Both the position numbers and the translations under genes were made by a program. The notes under the pieces were generated by a model that was not told where the DNA came from, ran no database searches, and was given only the letters and a program-made list of their open reading frames with translations. Shown here one piece after another: positions 49,251 through 62,788 of a DNA stretch of 64,000 bases; position 1 is the stretch's first letter, and the number at the start of each line of letters is the position of its first letter. This DNA comes from Phallusia mammillata (lineage: Eukaryota; Chordata; Ascidiacea; Phlebobranchia; Ascidiidae), in NCBI GenBank assembly GCA_003260075.1, contig QLIY01000290.1, forward strand, positions 81,328 to 145,327, in the 5' to 3' direction.

Positions 49251-52200
49251 TTCACGAATTCAATGAAAATTCAATCAAATTCCAAAATATGCTCAAAATG
49301 GCCACGGTTTAGTTCACCAACATATGTCCAGAAGCGCCAGTTTGGTTTTTGCAACTAAACCTTAGGATTCGCGAGGATTAAAATCCCATCTGTTCGCCCT
49401 TTTTCGTCTCATCATGTGGTTACTCATGCGTGCGACCTGTCATTGGAACGTCACAACGCTTGTGGAGGTTAAAGGGATTGAAGTAGCGCGATGGCGTCTT
49501 ATCGCTCTCTTTATTGCGTAAGCCTTGCTGCAAAATCAATGCAGTCTGTGTGCTTGTTTTGTAACACATAATGGGGTTTAAATTGGATTTTTTAATGACT
49601 TGACCTGAGGTGTTTCGTGGTTCACTGGCATTTATGTTACATAAGTGTTACGTAAGTACAAAATTAACTCGGTTGCTATTGGGGCTTTTTTGATTGAAAT
49701 AAAGGTCAATCAGGGTTACACCGGTATATTTCGCAATGTTGCAAATTTGAAGTAAAGTATTTATCTCTTTTTTCTTTGTTCGATTTTACCGATTTGTCAG
49801 TTTGTTTGGGTTCAAAAGGTCAAAAACTTGTGGTTGCATTCCGTTTGTTTTGTAATAATTCGTTCAGGTTCCGGTAAATTATACGTTTGAACCGGTTCGC
49901 GGGTTCGGTTACATATCCGGTTCCACTCTTTAAATTCTCACAACGCGGGGAGAAACTTTTTCCTTTATTGACTTTACAACAGTTTGATTCTCAATTCCAC
50001 AATTATTGTTTATAACGCCTGCAAAGAAATTCTCCTGCATTTTTTTGTTTTCATGTGACAAAAATTTCATCACAACATTTTGTTACAAGTAACATATTTT
50101 ACAATTCATTATACTTGACGCAGTTTTATCGAAACGACATTATATTATGTTGGGTATGATGAACTTGTGTTATTCCAATCTTTTAATCCTCTTTTTACTT
50201 TTACAGAAATCTTCGGAAGTGACGAGGAAAGATAAACGTCCCATGAGCGAAGGATAATTGTCCTTAAACATTTTTGTGCGTGTTTTGGAATTCAACCCTT
50301 TATGACGTCATATATGGATCCTTAAAACAGTGAAAATCCCAGCAGAGCGAACAAAAATTTTTGACTTTTTTGTACTTTTAGATTGTAAATAATTGTTTTT
50401 TTAGTTTTTGGATATTTTTATTTTTTCTAATAAATACATTTTGATACAAAGAAAATGGTTTTTAGGAAGTTCTTGTTTGTGGATATTTAAGCAAAAATTT
50501 CTTTACGTTTTCAATTTACCAAGTTATTAAAAGTTGAAACATAAACTTAACCTATTTGACAAGATGCAACCGCGCAAAAGGTTTTCCATAACGAAATGTA
50601 ATTTGCCACAATAAGTTACAAGTTGAACAATACAACCCATAAGATAACGTTCTGAAAGTTGAAATATAATGTGAAAATGTAAAAGCATGAAGGTTTCACT
50701 GTTTTCGACCTTCAAGGTGTTATCAGTATAGCTTTTTTCACGGGGTTCGAACCCAGGACACTCACGGGGACGAATCTCGATCAGTTTTTTCAATGTCTGT
50801 ATGGGGTCAGGCGTGCCAGACCATTCGGCCAAGTTCCTGCCCCTCATTAGTGCAGATGGTGACGAGCTTGCAGATTGGTTAGTGTAACCATCCAACGGCA
50901 CTCTAGTTTGTTGGGAGTAACAGGCTGAAAAACCATGCCTCACCTAGTCTATGCGATGTGAAAACAAGTTTAATTAATTCAACGTGTTGTTCATAAGGAA
51001 TATTTTGGTTCTAAAGAAGGGTTAAAACCGCCTTAAAATGAACCAGATAACCAATATTTTTCGTGGTTTCATATAGTGATGAATTCACGTCAGAAGTAAC
51101 TACCGCATGAGGGAGACAGAGAGACCGTGTTTCGCCCACGCACCAATGTGTGGGAATTTAACACAGGAAATAAATATTTTGCTCGCGTGCAGCCAAATTC
51201 AGTGTTTATTCGTATGTTGAAGCAATTAGGTATTGAGAAACAGATTTGTCAATTTGAGGAGAAATAGCCCTGTAGAGAAAACTATTGAGGTAATTTGTTT
51301 TCAATATTTGCAATCTAATTTAAATTTTAAACTTCCTATTTTATTACAGCACTTTGAGAAACGACCAGTTTCGTAAAGATAAAAATTTAACTAAATGTAA
51401 TTTACGAATACACAAAACATTACCTTTAATTCCATACTTGGAGTCCATTAGCTTTTCTATTTGTTTTTATTTCGTCTTTAGAAGTTATAGTATAGCTAGA
51501 AGCGTAAAATAAGCCAATTTATCTTTGCATTTACAGTAAATAATCAAAACGTAACCTCTTTCTTAGCTTTATAAGGTTGTCTTTCTGTGATGTAAATTTT
51601 TTCTTCTTTAATCCAAATTCCCTTTGGTATCTATAATATTGTTTTTGTTCGCGGAAAAAACATTAAAACGTGTTTTCACCACAAGACAATTGAACACTCG
51701 AAACCCTTTCACGATGCACTCGAAACCCATGACCCCCACACAACAATAAATCACGAATACACCTTTTCCGGTTATTATGTTTAGCAAAATTCCTGCCGTC
51801 GTGTCTTATTATCCAATTTCCACAAACAATTCGACACCGCGGCCCAATCGAAGTGTCAAGCGAGTTTCCCAATTTTCTAGAATCGCCGCATTGTCGCAAG
51901 TCTTTATTACGTCACAATTACCCTGCAATTGATCTTGTAAGAGGAGTATAAATTTGAAAACTTTTTTACGAGGGCTTCTTTTTGCCTGTGAATATTTTGC
52001 AGAAGACATCTGTAATGAGCAGTGTTCGATAGGAAGATATGAGGCAACTAATTGTTCGATCGTATAATGTTCTCTGGCATTTTTAAAAGCAGCTTTATCT
52101 TATCATTTACCTGGAATTTCACGAAGAGCCAGAAAATTTGGCTACATTTTTTAAACAGTACAAAAGTTTTGACATCTTCGACAAATTGGGTTTTGTAATA

Positions 52201-55200
52201 GAACGGTTCAGTAGATTCATTTTAATTTGGTATTTTCTGAAAATTACAAGCGTCAAATAATCCTAATTATCAAAAATAAAGTTATTTTTAAAGGTAGTTT
52301 ACAACCTGACGTTGTAATTAATGGGTTTACGCCCAATTGTTTTTTGCTTCAAGGGACCAAATATGGCGTTACGTTTTGGAATTTGCCACATAAAGGCGCA
52401 TTGATAATTGAACTCGTCAAAAATGCCATTCAATGATCACAAGTTATAATGTCATTGACCCAACCCTACGTACTCTTCACACCGCCACGCTCTTATGACA
52501 TAACACTAAGCACTATGACGTCAAAATCTAGTCAATTCCCTGCCACGTGACTAGTGATAATAACAACGTTCGTAAATAGCCAACAATTATAATAGACACT
52601 TTATGATGTAACAATGGCGAATTGGAACGCGCTAAAATCAGCCCGTTTTATCGCGAAGGGCTGCAGGGTTGTGTCCACTAGCAGACAGTTTTATTGGACT
52701 TGGCAGGGATGTTTGATATAGAATGCGCGGTTTGGAGGGCGCCTGCTTTAAAACAGGGCAGCCCGCCCTTGTAGAAAGCAGTGAGCGATTGCTCGTTGCA
52801 AAAACGGTTTCAAACTTTTAGCTTTAAGCTGTTTACTTCTGTGTTAGCAAATTTGCTTGCGAGTAATCTTGCTGTCTCCGCGAGAAGGCTGTGAAAATTT
52901 GTTTAGGATTTTAGGGTTTAACAAGAACTGCTGAGCTAAGCACTAGCAAGAAAATTACCCCGACAAGGAATTCTGGTATTTCCGTTTTACTAATGATAAC
53001 ATTGTTTGCTAAACCGACAAAGTCTGCTGATGTAATAGTTTGTGCAAATCGGTTTTGTTTACATAAGAAATCAGAACGAAAATAGAAGATTAAATTTGGG
53101 TAAAAATTGTCTAACACAAACACAGGCATAGTACGTTTTTATAGCATCAAATTTAAATATTTAAACAGATTTTTATAGCAATAATTTTAAGAAATTGGAG
53201 ATATATTCTTTAAGAATAAACGAAATTAATTCAATTTTATACAATCGCTGCCGTAAAACTAAGCTTAAAAAACGCGCATACCTTGAATTTGCAGAAAGCA
53301 CAATCGGAGCACATTTCAAGCGCTTTAATCAGGCGAAGTGTTGAAATAAGGCGTTGGTCAAATCTCGCGGCCAAATCTGATGCAAGTTCTTCACCTTTTC
53401 AATTGGTACCTTAAGCCACAAAACACGACGTGCCGAAACCGCGCGACGATGATTGGAGAAGTCAAATTCAAGAAATTGCTCAATTCATCTAAATGCGAAC
53501 CTACATTATTATATAGTTCGGGTTCCATGTGCGCTACACCAAGGGGCGTTTTGTGAAGTCTTTCTGTGTTATTGTTTAAATTTAAAACAGTTTGATTGCC
53601 GCTTTATTAAATGTCTTTAAGTCAGGACATGAAATGAGAGGCTAGTGAGGAAAATTAGATTAAATAGTAGTGTATGCATGTTGTTTTGCTGGTTGGCTAT
53701 ACGAGAATTAATACATTTGAATTAAATTTAAGCTCAGAACACTTTGACCAAGTGTTACAAATCCTTTAAATCGACGTTTACGGTTAGAACTATGGAAATT
53801 AGTAGCAATGATAAATTAAACGAAATAGTATTTTAGAAACGTATGTGTTTGCAGAAATTGAGATTTTGAATTTAGTGTTTTACACGCAACAGCCTATTAT
53901 ACTCAAGCTTAAACAATTTGGACTTTGATCGTGTTTTGACATTTTTACACTACAATCAAATTGTAATGATTCGGATTCCGTGAAAATTTCCATCTTATTT
54001 ACGGCGTGAATACAAAATGCCCGTTAGAAACCTCCCTGAGCACGTGTTTGAGATCATGCCAACTCGCTGAGCACGTGTTTGAACATTCTCGAAAACCGAC
54101 ATGAATAAGTGAAAGCAACCGTTGCAAGACACAGCATTTTTACTATTTACAACAAAAACAAAAACTTGTCTTATTTCCAAAACATCCGTTCAGCTCGGCG
54201 CTAAAAATAGCAGCAGTAACATCGATCCCGCCACTTGGGGGTGACTTTTTCACCCCCTAATTCGCCCCTCAAGTCCACACCCCCGCCCGGCCAATTAGGG
54301 GCGTCTCGTTTTACCGTTATGACGTCATAGAGCGTCATTCGCGCGTGAATTGTTTATGTAATAATCCCGCCTTTGTTGTGTGTGTGGGTTTGGCTTCAAA
54401 ATGGCCGGGGCTGCGCGAATTCGAGAGAAAGTGCTCGGCCGGGTTTGAAAGGAGACAGTTAGGAGACAGCAACGTTGACATTGTGCTTGACGGTTTCTTC
54501 GTTCACTGCAGTTTGATATTGCGGTGTTTGGCTTCGTGAAACAAACCCCTTGTTTCGGGTGAAGTGTGCAAAAGTTTTTATTCCAGGAAAGCCTGTCTGC
54601 ATGTTAATTGTGACGAATTACGTTGACGTTATGCCTTTGGAAATATTTTTAACGTAAAACTTTTGACTATAATTGTTTGGGTAGAAAATACTGGCGTTTC
54701 GTCCACCAGGTTGCACATTTAACAAATTTGTCGCGTGACACCAGTTGGGCTTTATATTATGTGAAAGTGGTAGAAATTGAGGCTCGCCAACAACTGTCAG
54801 AAAACCTGTACGTAGTGAATCAGTTTTCTTGCAGACGATCCAAAAATCTTTGTTGTCGTGCCAGGCGCATATTTTTGGCACACGAGACAGAAATAAACAT
54901 AACAGCTGTATTTAGAATAAAGTTTATTTGAAGTAGGATAAAATATGATGAATATAATTTGAAAAGCAGGAGAAAGTATATGTTGGCATTACCATTATAC
55001 ATTTCCTAACTGAGTTTGCCTGAGCAATCAGATACCGCAGAATTATAGAGTCTCATCACAAATGTGTCTTTTGCAGGAACTTCAATTTTCAGACACCCGT
55101 GGTGACAATTTCTTATCGGCAATTAATGACGCGGTTATCTTAAGTGACGCTTTTCCAGTTTCACGCGTCGCCGGTGCACAGGTGACGTCATAGCCCCCCG

Positions 55201-55456
55201 TGACGTCACGTAATTGTCGCACTTTGAAGTGACAACTGTTGACACCCAAAACCGCGTTGTCGTGCCAAGTGAGGAAAATTGCGCTGAAAAAAGTCTTCAA
55301 GTCGCGTTGGATTCTCCATTTATTGTGGAAATAACGTTTGGACGGAACAATTCACTGCAATCAGCCAGCAAGGCAACTGAAATAGCATCTAGTTAACTTA
55401 ACAGTGTAAGGATATATTGGATTACTACTCAAGTATATATACAAGAAGCGGGAAAA
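49251..55456. other. Divergent intergenic region, ankyrin gene to Wnt
   Basis: 6.2 kb between the two 5' ends. It contains a tRNA-derived SINE-like unit (50701-50842) and TGACGTCA sites at 50303, 52516, 54320, 55183 and 55201. The last two lie within 275 bases of the Wnt start codon. I could not support any coding exon. Confidence 0.6.
50701..50842 (-). mobile_element. tRNA-derived SINE-like unit with hammerhead-like tail
   Basis: Minus strand: box A TGGCCGAATGGTCTGGC and exact box B GGGTTCGAACCC about 60-70 bases apart, resembling a class II (Leu/Ser) tRNA with a long variable arm. It is followed by CTGATAA, the hairpin ACCT-TGA-AGGT, then CGAAAAC. The head cannot fold as a full tRNA. The tail repeats the CTGATRA-hairpin-CGAAA layout seen at 24338. 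Confidence 0.55.
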
Positions 55457-58325
55457 ATGAATTTAGTTGGTTCTGTGGCGGTCTGGATTTACCCGATGTT
55501 TTGGTTTGTTATTTTTCGCATGGTGACGTCAAAATGTGAAGCAAGGAACGGGGCCCCCAAGTGGTGGTAAGTAAATATGATTTCTATTTGCTTTAAAGGG
55601 TTGAACACACGAAGCTAATGTAGAGGATTGATACATAGGACCGCCTTGCAGCCACTAATTGGTGTTCAGGCCGCCCTGTTGTCATAAAAACTTGGTGGGT
55701 TTGACATATAGTACATGTAATGGCGCAGCGTTAATTGCTGGGTCGGCGGAACGGAAAACACGCACCGAGCACCGAACGTCGATTTCAAGCGCAAAACTTT
55801 GTCTTGTTGATTATTGATTGGATTTCTTACATAACGAAGGGCGGATAATTGGGTCTCCTCGGCCGCAGAAAGATCGTATTCGGTGCGGGGTGATTAGTGA
55901 CAGGAAAAGGTCTGAGTTTGTGGATGTGAATTTGTGTAGAACGAAGCTTGGACGTGACATGAAATAAAGTGCGCCATTTGTCGTTTAATGTAAACACACA
56001 TTTTGTTTTAGCGCCATAGATTCTATTTGAATAAGGACGCTAAAAGCATTTCGTGAACGATTTGTTTTGTAAGAAATTGTGTATATCTGTTGACCCAGAG
56101 TTTTGTACACTGTGTTAAAAACTGTAATGTCATAACAGACTCCAAAAATCAGCCTGTGGTGACCGACGGATCTGTCTTTACTTATTAAATACACAAATAC
56201 TCAAGAATAGCGGTAGACGACCAACGTCAGTGACGCAGTTGAATCTGACATTACATAGCAGAATATTTAATTTCGCTTATTGAAGGCATCTGAGTTTCGA
56301 AGTTGTGTTTTAGCGCTAATATTTCTTTTGATCAAGGAAATAACAAGCGTAATATCGAAGCAGTTCATTTCTCGTTAATATTCTAAAACGGATGCATTTG
56401 AAATCCCATTAAAAGCGATCAGCGGTCTGCTAAGGCGCTTCAAACCCTGTGTATTGTAACATACCCCCTAATTAACGCGGCCCCGCCGTTCCACCTTTTG
56501 CTTCATAATAAGGCGCTTTTAACAAAGTTAGACCGCGCGTCGAGCCCACGACGTTTGACCATGGGGCGTTTTTACCCTTTCCACGTCTCGGCTGGGCTTG
56601 TTTTGCCGCGAAAGAACAAAGTCCCTGTTCGCCGCGTTGATTGCAATCAAACGGGGTAACTTTTGCGGTTTACGCGGCCAAAGCCCCCGAAAAGTCACGT
56701 GCCTACTTGCCTAATGAGTCGGAACGCTCACATAACGATTGGGGTCGAAACCTCAGGTCCACGTGCCGGTCGATGTGAGTTTAAGCCCGGGGTGTCAGTT
56801 TGGGTCGTTTATCTCAATTCAAACCGGCCAGCGGCATCGGTTTAGATGTAGACGCTTGAAAATTGGCATCTGTTGATAACGATCTTGCGAAAATTTAGAG
56901 ACATCTCCATCTTTCTACGGGCGGCCCCGAAATTTAAAGGCAACAGTCGCAAAGTATTATTGTGCAGACTTTTGCTTCTGTCAGAAAACTATGATGGATT
57001 GCATTTGGTTTCGCAAAGAAAACCAGGATTTCGAAAGCTTTTTTAGTAAAACCGCCAAAAGTTTTGCGCGCTTAGACAAATTTGCGTTGGTGTTAATTTT
57101 TCCTGGTTAGTAAAAAGTCAAGCAAAACCCTCAAGAATGTGAAGTATAAGTTATTGTTTCTTTGACCTTTAAAACCGTAACAAGGCAAACTGTAAATCAA
57201 ACCGAAAAAACAATACTTTTTACATATTAATGGTTATACGGATATGTGTAGCAATGTTTCATCATTGTGCAGATCTATGTGATGAATTATAAATTTTTGC
57301 AATACCCTTTTTATGTCGGCGGTTAGAAAATGTAACAAGATGTAACAACAAAGGTTATTGTTGTTACAAAAATGCGTGCTAAAAAGAAATTTTCTTTCAT
57401 CCAATTTTCACGATAAATAGTCTTGTGGTAACGTTTTCTTGAAAATCATAATCCTTGCAATTCGGAATAAGCCAATTGCGGCAGCCGTTGCAGCGACTCG
57501 TTTACTTTTACAATTACTCTCAATTTTCTTCTCACTGTCTGTGTCGGTCGCAAAGCTTTCGAGATCGTAATTCTGGCACCGGATGCGCCGGGATTTGTGC
57601 ACCTGGATCCGGCGGCGGCTGCACGTCGCAGTCGGGCTCAGCAAGTCGCTACATGATAGATAATGCGATGAGTTATGTCAGGCATTCCGCGCAGCAAGAG
57701 ACTGCAAACTATTTGCCAATTTTCGCCCGATTCCCGCCCGGCAGTTAGTTGATTATTATTACTCACGCCAATTCAACTAGTCTGATTGTTATCCGTCTGC
57801 GCGACTTGGGAGGGTGCCGCGCCCCCCCTAAATTTTATCCAATTTTCTTCCCAGCCTCCAGTGAACAACCTGGAGCCACACAAAAACAATTTTTACGTTG
57901 ATTCATCAGATTTTTTACACAAAACCAGTTTTCTGAAGTCAGCGACCTATAATTTTAAATTTAACCAAATTTTGTTTTTCTTAAACTTTTCATCTGTTAA
58001 AGTACGTGTGATTTCTATTTAATCGATGCACTTTGATTTCTATGCGCAAACGACGATTTAAAACTTAACGCGAGCGATTTTGATTTTTATCAGTTTTGAA
58101 AACATGGTGACGCACTCAGGTCTAGTCGGTTAAAATTTTGTCCCTAATTTTCAGACCAAAAAGTTGAATAATATAAAAATACCCGCTCGGATATAAAGCA
58201 AAAAGAATTTATAAGTTTTCCGCTTCTATCTTACAGTGCTTACAATGGCAACATTGCAGGAACGCTTTAATGTTTGTGAATTAAACTAGTTGATTTTTCA
58301 CTCTTATAGCAATAATTTCAAAAAA

Positions 58326-58407
<82 letters not shown>

Positions 58408-59828
58408 TTTCAGCCAAAACTCATGCCAGCATACAAATAAACCAGAATATTTGGGTAAAAATTATGGATAAATTTGTGCTCAAAGTTCGTGCTGCGATGA
58501 TTTCTGCAGTAAACGGTGGGAAATTGCCGTAACAACCAAACTCGTTTGATGTGGTTAAAAATATTGAACGGGTTGTTTGTTTTGTCGCCTTTCCAGCTCG
58601 GCAATATCCTGACCAGCTTGCCGTAAAATTTCTTCCATAAAGTTGTTGTATTAAATGTCTGCAGTGAAAAATGCGACAAAAACAATTCACTTTTTAAACT
58701 CTGTTCAACTTAAAGTCATTGCTGCATTTTTTAAACCATTAATGCGCTACATTGGTAAAATGCTATACTCGCATTTTGTAAAATCCCCCCCCCCTAAAAT
58801 TTCTTCCATAAAGTTGTTGTATTAAATGTCTGCAGTGAAAAACGCGACAAAAACATTCACTTTTTAAACTCTGTTCAACTTAAAGTGATTGCTGCATTTA
58901 AACTATTAATGCGTTACATTGGTAAAATGTTAAACTATACTCGCATTTTTGTGAAATTTAAAGCTTCATATTTATCTTACTGGTTAGAAATTAATATATT
59001 TACAAAAATCTCCCTAAAAAGAATAATAAAATAATTTATGATTTCTATGTTGCAGGAACGTTGCAAGTACGTCGGTTGACATGGCAACGATGGCGTGCTC
59101 CCGAATTCCCGGGTTAAACTCGCGGCAACTCCGGTTTTGTACGATGAACCGGAGTTTCATGCCGAGTATCGCTGATGGAACACAACTCGGGTTCAAACAA
59201 TGCCAGCTGCAGTTTAAAAACAGAAGGTAAAACAAAGTAATGCGGCTGCAAAATTTCGTCAACTTGAAATAAGTAGGAAAACTTCGTTGACACCGTTTTC
59301 GTTTCGGTTTTGAATTGCTAAGTCATCTTAAAATTTAGATAAAAAATAAATTCATTTTAATTTTTTTGCAACGGTTTCATAATAGGAAAACACGAAGCTA
59401 TATTTTTACACCTCTTCACCTCATAATATATTTGTTTTCCATGTATTATTCGTATAATAAACATATTCGAATAGGAACTACAATACATTTTTGGGGTTCT
59501 GAATGTGTTGCAAATTCGAAAAAAACTGTTTTTAGATTCAGAGTTTCTTTTAATTATTAAATTTCTTTGAATCTTTTCTAGATGGAACTGCAGCACTTCG
59601 TCACGAAGCGTTTCAGGACACGGGAGCAGAAGAAGAAATTTATTCGGATCCGTTTTGGAAAGAGGTAAGTTCATATTTCGACTAAAAAACCTTTTCTCTC
59701 AGTAACAGTTTGCAAACAATTTGTCAGAAAACAATCCAAGCTGTAATTATCTGAAAAGAATATTGCATACATCGTATTTTTCGGTTGCGACCAAGTGTTT
59801 AATAGAATAATATCAAAATGACAAACAT

Positions 59829-59878
<50 letters not shown>

Positions 59879-61132
59879 CAGCGGCGGGCGTTGCGCATTC
59901 AATCACTAAATCGTGCTGGAAAGGAAATTTGGAAAATTGCAAATGCAACAATATCGGTGAGCACACCAAACAACACTTTTCCATTTATAAAAACCAAATT
60001 GCCAGCGATGTAGAATAAAACGTATTTGGTTTATATTAAAGCTACTATTTAAGTCCGTGTCTTGTATACCTAACACATTTCCAAACCCTTAAACCTAAAA
60101 TCGTCAGCAATGCCCCCAAAAATAGCAACTAAGGAAATATGTGGCTATTATCGCCATAAGACTTCGGTTTACTGAATACAGTTTTGTCAAAAAACAAACA
60201 AAAAAGACAGTTTTAAAATAATATTTTTGTTTGGAAGAAAACAGCACAAGTAACATCAAACATAAATTAATTGAATTTGTACCAATTGTCCACTCATTTC
60301 GACATTATTATCGAACCGGGACAATCACGGCAAAATGGCGCGTCGTGAAATGTCGCTCCCCTCATCCGACCACACGCCCTTATCTCCACGACGCATCGAA
60401 AACAATATAAATTCCCGTCCATCCAATTTCCGCCTAATGACAACCGTCTCCCATTATGACATCACCCACGCAGTGACGTCATACCCTTGACACGCGACGC
60501 GTGACGTCACAATGCCGATAAGATCTCGAAGAATAATGTTGATTGTTTATTTATTCGACAGGACGCCTTCGCCCGCGGTTTCGGTCGCTCCCGCGAATTG
60601 ACTGGAAATGGGGGTCGTGTGACGAAAACGTGGAATACGGGATAGCCAGGTCACGTGATTTCGTTGATGCACGTGATCAGTCGCCATACGCGAGGTCAAT
60701 CATGAATCTGCACAACAACGAGGCTGGCCGAGAGGTGGGTTTGAAAAATGATTAAATTTGTTTAATTTGCGTCGATTTTGAAGCAGTTTGCGCAAGTGAA
60801 TTTGTTCGGAAGGTTAGGGGTTCAAATCCACTGCTTATAAACCTAAGTCTAATAAACTTAATACGCTAAAATCAATCAATTTAAGTTGCCACGAAACTCT
60901 TTTCAAATGTAACATACTAAATAGCGACAAAAAGAAGTAAATAGAGGAAAGTTAAAACTAATGTAACCCCCAAAAGTCAATCTTTCCTACTTTGCTTTTC
61001 AAATATCGTTCCACATTTTTCTCAATCCAACCACATCAATAAAAAATAAATTTCCAATTCCGTTTCTGTTCATCCATTTCTCCTTTTAAATTGATCCGTC
61101 AGTTTTGATTGCTCTCACTTCTTGTCGCGTGC

Positions 61133-61200
<68 letters not shown>

Positions 61201-62788
61201 ACTTCGAGAATGGAGTACGTCATTTTTTATACGCCCCCGTTTATCGAAACTGGTTTCATCGTCTGCTGTGATAACATCCATTACCCAAACCGTCATAAGC
61301 TTATTTGGAAACTTCGCTTTAAAGTCATTTTTCCACGTGAACAGTTTGTTGGTTTATTGTCTGCGGTCTTGAATTTGCCTTTCCCCTTAACTGACCGCAT
61401 TAGACTTTCAACTTGTTCAACTAGGTGTGGCACATTTAAATAATTTCGCCAACTTCCTTTTTTATATTTGTTACGCACAAAATGTAGTTTCGCGTGATTT
61501 TTTTGTAGCCAATGTGCTACTTTAGATTATTTGCGCACTTGCGAAATTTAAAGCATAGCCTACTGTTTTTGGTGGGCGAAACGTCAGCAAAATTACAAGT
61601 TCTTAAAAAAAGCAACTAGTATATTGTTTAGCATCACACAAGTTGAACGACAATTTTGTTAAATAGCCATTGTACGCTGTAGAACAAAAATGAAACGCCG
61701 CATTATAATGGAAATTAAGTTTAAACAATGTGATAATATTCGGATGTTTTTTTTAACTAAGTGGGACGTAAACCAAGCTGGCAAAACTGGTTTTCTAACG
61801 AGCTTTGTGCAGGAAACCGAAAAACTGTTTACACATTACACTGTTCTAATAGTTTCAAATGTTATTGCACATCATAGCATAACTGTTTGCTAGTCAGAAG
61901 CATTCTTAACTGAATATATTTTTCGTTAGGCACTGAGAGACCAAGTAAGGCGCAAATGCAAATGTCACGGAGTTTCCGGGAGTTGCGAACTCAAGACATG
62001 TTGGTTGGTGCTTCCGGATTTCAACCAAGTCGGCGCATATTTGAAACAACGTTATCTTGATGCTTCGTTGATGAAAGTGCAAAGTTTCACTGGTGTCAGA
62101 GGCTGTGAAGACGATTTTGTACCAAGGTAAATTTACGTGCATTTTTGTTCTTGCTTTCTTGTCCTGTTGTTGAAGTAGATAGGAAGAAATAAAGTGTTGG
62201 CCTGCTTGCATCCTTATAAAATTTACTGATCAACATTTTGCACTTAGACCTAAGAACATTTTCGTGAAACGTAATGCATTAATATGCAACTTCAATTTCG
62301 AAAAGACCCCCTTATCCTCGACTGGAAAAAACATTGCTATGTGTTTGAAAAAGCTCCACGTCAAACGATTTGAAAGCGAACTGAAAATAAAATAACAAAT
62401 TAAAAAGTGTTTGTTAGTTAATTTTTAGTTTCTTTTGAAATCGTTTCAAGAGTGTGTGATTACACCCATTAGCAGTAATTTAACTATTATATTGTTTCCG
62501 CACAGCCATTCGTTCCATAGAAGGCCAACCAAAAAAGATCTCATCTACTACGAAAGCTCACCGGACTTCTGCGACCGAAACGTTGCTTCTGGAATCAAGG
62601 GAACGCGCGGAAGAATATGTAACGCCGATTCAGAGGGCGTCGACGGTTGTTTCCTTCTCTGTTGCGGCCGAGGCCACACAACAAAACGAAAAACTCGGGT
62701 TGAAAAATGTCGCTGCGTCTTCCAGTGGTGCTGCAAGGTCAAGTGCGAAGACTGCGTCATCGAATACGAGGAACACACGTGCAAGTGA
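55457..62788 (+). CDS. Wnt secreted signalling ligand (start of exon 4 hidden by a C run)
   Basis: Exons 55457-55566, 59056-59226, 59582-59664, exon 4 visible from 59878 to 59956, then 60562-60734, 61930-62126, 62506-62788. Phases agree everywhere they can be checked. It starts with a hydrophobic signal peptide (about residues 1-24), then KWWNV and [11 protein letters not shown]. Wnt hallmarks follow in order: [57 protein letters not shown] (with the Ser that is palmitoleoylated in Wnts), then the Cys-rich end [28 protein letters not shown] and HTCK with stop. Expected length is about 375. Missing are roughly ten codons at the start of exon 4, the region that normally encodes a RETAF-type motif. 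Subfamily is unresolved: some blocks look like Wnt16, others like Wnt2, 3 or 4. Confidence 0.95.
58327..58406. other. 80-base C run
   Basis: The longest homopolymer in the window, in Wnt intron 1. No flanking duplication seen. Probably a gap placeholder of estimated length. Confidence 0.65.
58624..58957. other. Direct duplication around a 10-base C run (58785-58794)
   Basis: The segment starting TAAAATTTCTTCCATAAAGT is present on both sides (58624-58784, 58795-58957) with small indels and substitutions. Confidence 0.75.
59831..59877. other. 47-base C run overlapping Wnt exon 4
   Basis: Replaces the acceptor and first codons of Wnt exon 4. Real coding sequence resumes at 59878 in the correct frame. 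The run length is about what the missing codons plus intron end would need. This is the clearest sign that such runs stand for unread sequence. Confidence 0.8.
60735..61929. other. Wnt intron with a 65-base C run (61134-61198)
   Basis: 1.2-kb intron between the LHNNEAG exon and the [10 protein letters not shown] exon. Besides the C run it has a GCGAAACGTCAGC stretch near 61576 resembling the 3' half of the hammerhead-like repeats. Confidence 0.6.

Larger units (their letters stand above)
55567..59055. other. First intron of the Wnt gene
   Basis: 3.5-kb intron, donor TGGTG|GTAAGT, acceptor ATGTTGCAG. It contains an 80-base C run (58327-58406) and a duplication around a 10-base C run (58624-58957). 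I see no alternative exon with family features. Confidence 0.65.

Noticed and set aside
55431-55438. TATATATA as the Wnt TATA box
   Set aside because: It lies about 20 bases before the ATG, so a start site 25-30 bases downstream would fall past the start codon.
57430-57560. Signal-peptide-like hydrophobic frame ([17 protein letters not shown]) considered as an alternative Wnt first exon
   Set aside because: No in-frame ATG, a stop soon after, and no good donor in phase, whereas 55457-55566 joins exon 2 perfectly.
58290-58532. Open frame with a long poly-proline tract
   Set aside because: The tract is only the translation of the 80-base C run; no family features outside it.
59671-60018. Poly-glycine, poly-proline and poly-alanine frames on both strands
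   Set aside because: They come from the 47-base C run over Wnt exon 4; the true frame is the Wnt one from 59878.
61099-61443. Poly-proline and poly-glycine frames in a Wnt intron
   Set aside because: They come from the 65-base C run; the flanks show no coding character.
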